Below are positions 57,128 through 64,000 of a stretch of DNA of 64,000 nucleotides, one piece after another. Numbering within the stretch: position 1 is the stretch's first letter; every line of letters begins with the position of its first letter. A program made the translations under genes and the position numbers. Origin of the DNA: Motacilla alba alba (taxonomy: Eukaryota; Chordata; Aves; Passeriformes; Motacillidae). The stretch spans positions 17,892,688-17,956,687 of the forward strand of contig NC_052027.1 in the NCBI RefSeq assembly GCF_015832195.1. The letters run 5' to 3'. The notes beneath the pieces are model-generated. The model saw only the letters and a list, made by a program, of their open reading frames with translations. It ran no database searches and was not told the DNA's origin.

Positions 57128-60079
57128 AGCTCTGCTTACACAGAATTGGTGCAATCAGAATTGCTCCAAAGATGCAAAGATCTGAAGTAAAGGTCACCCC
57201 TGAAACTGTAATGGATAGGATTGTATTGATTGGATCAAGCTCACTTTTTTTTTTTTTTTTAATTTCAGACTTTAGGTAGACAGTTTTTGTTTAAAAATAG
57301 TAGTTTCTTTTAAATGATCTGTTTTATTCTTGAATTTGAAATGACAATGCTAAACTTATGGAAAAGCAGGTAAAGTTTAAAGTTAGATAAACTAATCTAG
57401 TTTTTCTATTACCTTTTTCCATTTCATAGATTCCCAGTATTGCTAATTTGTTCTTCATCCCCTCACATAAATTCCATCATCTCCAGTCCTCCTTTCTCAT
57501 TCCTTGAAATTCCACTCCCTCCTTTAGCCTTGTGCCTATGCCTTGATAAAATGATTTGATACAGATTTCTTGTCTCTTATCTTACATATAACTCTGTAAA
57601 AAATTAAAATCTGGTGTTACTGTTAAAGATTTCCTAAAAACTACCTGGTTAAGAAGCAATATTTTATCTGTTTGCAGATTCATCTAGGCCAGAAAGTTAC
57701 AATTATGTACAGGAAAATGTGTATATATCTGCCTAAAAAAGACAATTACATCATATAATGTGAAGATAACATTCAGTTACCTTGAGCTTCATGCAAATTT
57801 TAGAGCAGTGGCAAAAGTGACTTTCCCAAAATAATATCTTGAACTGGTCTTGAATGTCCTTTTCCTGTGCTGTGAACCAAACTTCTCCCCTTTGGCTTCT
57901 GTAATTTTTAAACACTCCCCACCCCAATCGCCTTTTTAAAATTTTTTTTCCCTCTGTAAATTTAGATAAAACAACTCCAGAGTTATTCAGAATGGAAAGT
58001 ATCACAAAGGTAAGGGAAATAAATTCCTTTAATTCTGAAATTTAGCCTGCTGCGCTCAGGTTGGTAACGGCGGCTGGTGAACATTTACCTTGTGGAAAAT
58101 GGGAAAGAAAAAAAATTTATAGAGAGAGATACAGAGCCTGCTTTGAAGTGATTTTTACCTTCTGCCCATGCAGCAGCTGCCCCTGTTGTGAGTTGTGCCC
58201 TTCCCTGCCAGCTGCAGGCACTGGTTATTCCCAGGCAGGGCCAGGGTGGAATTTCTGCCGTGCCAGGTGCGCCCTGTGCTCCTGCAGGTCACGGTGCCAC
58301 CGGGGCTCTGCAGAGCGGGGCCAGCCCTGTCCCGGGCTCTTCTTGCCCTGTGCACAAAGCGTGCACAGCCCTCGTAAATCACAGCTGCTCCTGGGTGGAG
58401 CTGAGCGGGGCTGGGGAGCCCCGGGAGCTTCCCTGGGTGTTTGTGGGGGATGGCAGAGCCTGGCCTGGGCTGCAGGGAGCCCTCAGATGGAATTGTGGGT
58501 TTATTCAGGGGAAGTCACTGTAAAATACCTGCAGGACACCAGGGAAAGGTGAGCTGAAGGTGTTTAATTCTGCCATTGCAAAGGCAGAGTGGCTCCAGCG
58601 TTTGGGGTTTAGAACAATCTGAAACCCAGCAGCTCAGCAGAGTTTCAGGGCTTTCTTTCCCAGACTCTTGTTTGGACCTGGAATATGAATAAAAATTATT
58701 TAAAAATAAATAACAAATAGATCTTTGTCACTTCCACTCAAGAAATGAGTCCTCTCACCAATAGCAATTGCTTCTCAGGGCTTAAGAATATTGTTTTGTG
58801 GAGGTGGCACACACTGCTTTCCTGTTCAGGTGTAATTTGGTTTATCTTGAGACATTTGCGTGCCACAAATGTACTTTTCTAACAGCTGAGTGCCATATTT
58901 TTTTCCTGCATATTTTTAAATTTCTTAACTATGTAGGTTTTAACCACTTATTTTAATAGTGGGGTGAAACCATCTTGAGTATTTTTGGGGTCTGTTTTTA
59001 CAGTCTCAAAATTTAAAGACCTGGGACTGTTGGTTTCTTCACTTGGAGGGTCTGTATGTGTGAAATGCTCTTTTAAAATTCTGTCCAGTCAAACATGCAT
59101 TAACTCCCAGGATTTGATTTTCTCAGGTAAGTCTGACAGTGTTTATTTTTAAATATCACAGTATATCCTTCTAGACTCTATTAAAAGTTCTTATACTTTT
59201 ATAGGAGAAAATGTTACTCTTTACAGATACAAAGGTCTGTAATTTAGAGGAATCAGAAGTTAATTTCCATAGTGTGGCATAAATGTAATAAATGTAATTT
59301 GCACCATTAAAATATAATAATGTTTCCTGAGAAAATGAGACAATAGTTTAAAAAGCAGCACTAAACGTTCTTACTTTTGGATATTTTTTCATTATTTTCT
59401 TTTTCTCATGACAATTCTGTCTTTTATTGATGGGAGAAAGGGTTTACCTGTGAGAAAGTGCCTGACGTTAATAATAATAATAATAATATAGGAACTTGAT
59501 GTGTGTATATATCTCTTTCATAAAAATGTTGTTTTGTTTTTTAATGTGGATTGTCCCACTCATCCCACTTATTTTTGTGCGGACATTTAAAAATCGGAGC
59601 TAGCAGGAACTTTCTTTTCCTTTCCTCTATTCCTTTATTTCCTCTGAAATTGAGAACAGTACTTCAATATATTTGTGATGATTACAGAAAAAAACAACTT
59701 GTTACAGTTCAATTTGGGCAAGCTGCGCAAAACCAGAGGGCCAGGCTTACCCCTGGTGTCCAAACCTGGGCAGAGAAGCTGAAAACTGCAGCACTGGCTT
59801 TGCTGCCCCCGCTCTTTTGGGATGCTTTGGCGGTTGAGGGCTCAGAGAGGGAGGTTGGGATTCAGTTTCTCCTCTGCTTGAATCCACTGCCTCTCATTTC
59901 CCCAAATGTTCCTGTACCCCATAACGCGCTGGGCACTCTGGGTTGGTGTGAAGGCTTTCCTTGCTGCTGGGTTGATGTTTCAGCGCTTCAATAAATAACT
60001 GAAAAGGTAAAAGGTGGTGGCTGGAACTGACGGCTCCCTGCCTTTTAGCAGCATCTGCTAAGAGTGGTATTGAAAAGTC
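57128..60079. other. Mostly AT-rich non-coding DNA
   Basis: AT-rich and almost frameless at 57.2-58.0 kb (T-run at 57247-57260). A GC-richer patch at 58.15-58.56 kb has overlapping frames of 60-163 codons without recognisable domains. AT-rich again to 60 kb, with a short (TAA)n array listed separately. A 147-codon plus-strand frame at 59551-59994 is unrecognised and probably chance. Confidence 0.5.
59468..59489. repeat. (TAA)7 microsatellite
   Basis: Seven TAA/AAT triplets in an AT-rich stretch. Confidence 0.9.
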
Positions 60080-60690
60080 CTTATTTCTGCTCGGAGCGCT
60101 CCGGAGGCTCTTGTTCTGGTTGGTTTTGTTTGGTCTGTCTTGTTCTGGATGGTTTGGTGCGAGGAGCTCTCAGCAGCCGGGGTCGCCCCCCGCCCAGGCT
60201 GGCTGTCCTGCGGGGGCACGGTGCGTTCGGGAACCGGGGACACAGCAACCCGCAGCGCGCAGGAATCCACCTTCCCGGGCAATTCTGCCAGGGCCGGCTG
60301 GCGTTCCCCCGCCGGGAAGCCGTAGGAATGTCATCGCGTGTTCGGGATCCGGCAGGGAGGGGAAGCATCGCCCCGCCGGCCGTGCCTCCTCCCCGGGGCG
60401 CCCCCCGCTCCTGCCTCCCTTCCCCAGGCAGCCTGTGCCGCCGGCCGGGAAGGAGACGGCGATCCAGGGATTCGAGGGGGTGGAGAGAAGCGGGAAAGGT
60501 GTGTCCCTGCTGCCACACCCCGGGCTGTGCTGGGGAGCGCCTCACTCATCCCATGGCCAGCGCTGCTCCGGGAGCGGGGCTCACCTGCGCGGCTCGTCCT
60601 GCCTCGGCCGCCCCGCGATCCAGGTACGGCGCAAGGATGCTCCGCACGGCAGCTCCGGGCTGCGCTGCCCAGCAGGGTTATTCCGGGCTG
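60080..60690. promoter_or_regulatory. CpG island 4 with plus-strand donor
   Basis: Six hundred bases of high GC and high CpG content, the strongest island of the window. A plus-strand donor-like sequence ATCCAG|GTACGG (GT at 60624-60625) lies in its right half. Frames of 154-273 codons are open on both strands, as expected where stop codons are rare, and their Arg/Pro/Ala/Gly-rich products match no family I know. It is most likely a promoter with a non-coding or short coding first exon. Several GGTTTGG/TGTTTTG and GGTTTTGGG(T) runs flank it. Confidence 0.6.
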
Positions 60691-63600
60691 GCCGGACGGT
60701 TTTGGGTTCTGGTTTTGGGTTCTGTGTGCCCTGAGTGGGAAGCCGCGAGGCACAAAATGTGGGTTGGTGACAGAGGGAGAATGTCCATTGTTAGTTTGCA
60801 CAGCCAGAAGGCAAATGGTGATTGCTTCGAAAATGTCCCCTGCATTTGGCTTTTGGGGAGGATGGGAGTGGAAATGATTCATTAGAATGGAGCCATGTGA
60901 AAGAAGAACGTAACTATGCTGGATTTATTACCTAGAGAGGATGCTGTATCTGAAATATTCATCAGCTGTTTATTTTCTCTTTAACAATTGCCACTGTACA
61001 AATGCAGAGTTTTGGGATGACTTTCACGGATAGCAGTAAATGGCTGATATTGCAAGGAAATGTTTGGCAAGAAAATAAGCAGCTTACTGATGAACTTCAA
61101 ATAATAATAATGCTTATATTTAATGTAGATTTCTGCATTGAAAATGTACACCATGTCTTTTTAAACCTGATCTTTTAGAAATCCATTCAGCACCAGCTTT
61201 TGCCTTGTCAGAATTTCACATGCACTCCTGTTTCATTCTTTTCTTGCTTTTAGACTTTGTAATAGCTGTGAATTTTATTTAACTTGAGCTCAAGCACCAA
61301 TAAGAACAATATTCAGGTATTTATTTTGGAGGATAGAACATTTCTGAACTAACTAAAGCTGGTAAACGAGTAAAATTAGATGAAATGTTTCGGTAAAACA
61401 TAGAATGCATCACTATTCCTGCTTGTTATTGGAAGCAGGGACAGAGGAAAATAGATGACAATATTAATTTTGATAAAATGCAGCAACATTTTTCAAGATG
61501 TCATGCTTAATGTAGTCTAATTTTGCTTATCCTTGATTTTTGCATGGATTCACAGTGAATTTTTAGCTGAAATTCAAATGGTACTGAATGTCTGGATAGG
61601 GTGATATATTTGGAGTTGCAAATGCTTCTATGAATTTTATCACTTCTCTGGGAGGAATTAGCTGAAAAGGGATTCTTAAAAAGACTTTTTTTTTTAAGGG
61701 TTCAAGTTGGAAGTGAAATATTGGCAGCCAATCTGCCATTCATCAGTTTACCTGAGCTTTTTCCATCTCCTCCAGAGAGACAATTCATACTTTAAAAACC
61801 TTTCTGTGTGGGCAATTCTGTGAAACTGAATTCTGCCTGAAAATACCTCGAGTTGGTAAAGCATGGTTATGTAACCAGCATTGCATAATAATGCATTTAA
61901 TGATATTCTAATAGGAGTTTACTTTTATCACTGTTTCTTTAGGAGAAAAGGTTGCAGGGCCGTGACTAATTACCCTCCTTCTTTAAGGTCATCAGCTGTC
62001 CTCGTTTTCAAGGACATCCCTTGCTAACAGGGACAACCCTGGGATCTTGGAGGCTTTATTGAAAATGGGGCAATGTTCTAATTTCAGAGCAATCCCATGT
62101 CAGGCAGACATCTGAGCAGCTCCAGAGCTCACGTGGCTCCGAGGGCAGCGCATCCGGCCCGAGCAGCACCAGCACCAGCTCCCTCCCTGGCACACAAAGG
62201 TGTGCCAAACAGAGGTGCAGCAGCAGCTGCCCCACTGCTGCACAAACACACCAACCTTAGATGTAAAAAAAAATAAAAAAAAATGGGTTTTCTGTGCAGA
62301 CACGTGTTCACTTTTTCCCTTCTGTAATCCCACGGCCATGGGAATGGGTCAGCAAAATCGGGTTCGTTGCCCCGTTCCACTCGAATGGAAAGACCAGGCA
62401 GCAAATGCTGGAGCGTTGGGAGGGATTTTCACAGAGGCTGAAGCTAAATTTAAAGGAGGAACAGCTCTCTGCACTCTCTGTTCTCAGACAGTTGTCAAAA
62501 GAGAAAAGTAGGTTTTGGAAGCGTTCAGATTTGTTTGACGACTTTGTTATCTCCGTGCTTGAACTCAGACTATTTTATATGTGCTTTAAAAGAAGGAAGT
62601 CCTGGGATTATGTAAGGGGTTAGCCAAGTACAGCACAGAGAAGGATGCAGGAGGGATTGAAGTCTGGTTTTAAATGTGTGCGGGGACATCTGTGACTGCA
62701 CGGATCTCCGAAGGTTTCTGCTGTGGAGGAGATCACTGAGAGCTCAGTTCTGCCCTCTGGAACAGGAATGTCTGTGAGGCCCTTCCTGCATTTCACTGAG
62801 CTTTCCTGTGCTTGAGGAGACCTTGTGGAATGGTGTCTTTTATTGGAATGAACTCTTTTGAATATTTTTAGCACAGAGACCTTAATAAACTTGAGGGTTT
62901 AAACTTGAGGGAAATTGTTAAAAAGATAAACTCCTTCAGTTTTCTCCAAATTTTAGGGAGTGATGGCTCCATAGCTTTCATGGCATCTGGGATTTGTGCA
63001 GGTTGGGTTCCAGGGCAGTTGTCCCAGAGATGGAAAAGGCCCAGTGGGGTATTTAAATCCCCAATCCTCCCCTGTGGCTGTAACCCAATGTGTGAGCTCA
63101 GTAGGGAAGTGCGTGCATTTTTCATGTATGATGCTGTGTCAGGACACACATGGGAGACTTTCCTTTCTGGGGTTTGGGGCTTTAAATGTACCACAAACAC
63201 ACACACACACTGCTTGTCTTTGTGTTATACTGACAACAGGTTTTGTAAATAAGCAATTCGAGTTACTGCAGCTGCATTTTGTAACAATAAACCATACTTG
63301 GTGTCAATTTAACAAGAGCTGAATGAGCTTAAAGAATGTAGTTTTTTATTTACAGCACTTACCTGGGTAAGTGACAGGTCTAGTGTCCCATTACTTCCCC
63401 TTCTGTCATTTTGCAGGATAGAATTTCATGCATCTGCCAGCTCAGATTCTCCTTTGCTGGAAAGATTTCATGTACTCCCACTTCTCATAATTAGAATAAC
63501 GGTGCCAAATTTTCTCAAGGTTAAGAAAACTGCTGGAACCATAAAATACAGCATGGAAGGAACTGTAATTGCTTGTTTTTTAAAGTGAAGATGTGAAACT

Positions 63601-64000
63601 CTTAACGAATGACCACAGTTTTGTGGGGATCAAGGGCAGTGCCACTTCTTAGCAGTTGCTGATCACTGAGGGCCCAGGTTTCAGCTGAGGTGAAGGAATG
63701 ACTTTGCTCAACTGCTGGACCTGATGCATGCCAGGAAAAGCATCTATGCAACAATTTGTAAGCTATTTAACACTGCAAAAATCAACTGAAAAGTGTTTGG
63801 ATTTTCTTCAGTAATTAAATAAGGGTCACTTCAGTGATAATGCATCGTGTGCACTGAGTCCTACAGCTCTCCTTGCTGCTAATGGGATTTGCAAGTGTTG
63901 CAAAATCCGTATTCATCCAGCAGAAAATGTGCTTCAGAGTGCCTTAGTGTTTCTCTCCAGCCTTTATTTCTGAAACTTGGGATGACTTCAAGTTGCCCAA
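60691..64000. other. Non-coding DNA right of CpG island 4
   Basis: AT-rich, repeat-poor DNA with almost no open frames at 60.9-62.0 kb, then mixed DNA to the end. The patch 62.1-62.27 kb is GC-richer with a few CpGs and short frames. A short (AC)n run lies at 63196-63210. No exon, RNA gene or transposon end recognised. If a plus-strand gene starts at one of the islands, this is its intron. Confidence 0.5.

Noticed and set aside
60064..60885. 273-codon plus-strand frame and 154-207-codon companions on both strands
   Set aside because: They lie in a CpG island where stop codons are rare; several phases and both strands are open at once and none matches a family.
1..64000. CRISPR arrays, prokaryotic operons, tRNA, rRNA or known microRNA hairpins
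   Set aside because: None was seen. Direct repeats present are tandem without unique spacers, and no cloverleaf or known microRNA seed-plus-hairpin was recognised by eye; a tRNAscan-SE/Infernal run would be decisive.

Overview
This window reads as vertebrate nuclear DNA, almost certainly from a bird and probably a songbird. The evidence is: (i) at least eight fragments of CR1 LINEs, the dominant avian retrotransposon, several with the typical 3' end (octamer-like ATTCTGTG repeats, or the reverse complement CACAGAAT followed by GGTTGGAA(A/G)GGACC); (ii) an intact-ended solo retroviral LTR; (iii) few SINEs, no Alu-like or B1/B2-like elements; (iv) an AT-rich background (by eye about 40-43% GC) broken by short CpG-rich islands. 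There is no sign of bacterial or phage organisation: no operons, ribosome-binding sites, tRNA or rRNA genes, or CRISPR. The long ATG-initiated frames are chance frames in CpG-rich DNA, in simple repeats or in CR1 remnants. I could not recognise a single protein-coding gene by name.

Layout. 0-11 kb: unique AT-rich DNA with a 30-copy GGAAA microsatellite (3.3 kb), one copy of an unclassified LTR-like repeat (7.4 kb, minus), a perfect CRE palindrome and a 17-bp minisatellite rich in GGGTTAGGG-like blocks (11.0-11.4 kb). 12-23 kb: a CR1 fragment, an ancient MIR-like SINE (13.9 kb), a 665-bp solo LTR with 6-bp target duplications (14.4-15.1 kb), a T-rich tract (19.2 kb) and a second, clearer MIR-like SINE (23.0 kb). 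26-30.3 kb: three CpG-rich blocks in 4 kb, each containing or ending at plus-strand consensus splice donors; this looks like a set of alternative first exons or a regulatory hub of a plus-strand gene whose body would lie to the right. 31-41.6 kb: three CR1 elements, including two that keep part of the 3' end of the reverse-transcriptase reading frame. 47.4 kb: the second copy of the unclassified LTR-like repeat. 49.5-50.25 kb: a small CpG-rich block with a very GC3-rich plus-strand frame, the best coding-exon candidate here, and an opposing minus-strand signal-peptide-like mini-exon. 54.4-56.5 kb: a cluster of CR1 3' ends. 60.08-60.7 kb: a fourth CpG island, again with a plus-strand donor.

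Taken together, the window is best described as intronic or intergenic DNA around one or more CpG-island promoters. I found no convincing undescribed multi-gene system. The items most worth checking are the 49.5-kb exon candidate, the donor-tipped CpG cluster, the telomere-like minisatellite beside the CRE, and the MIR relics.
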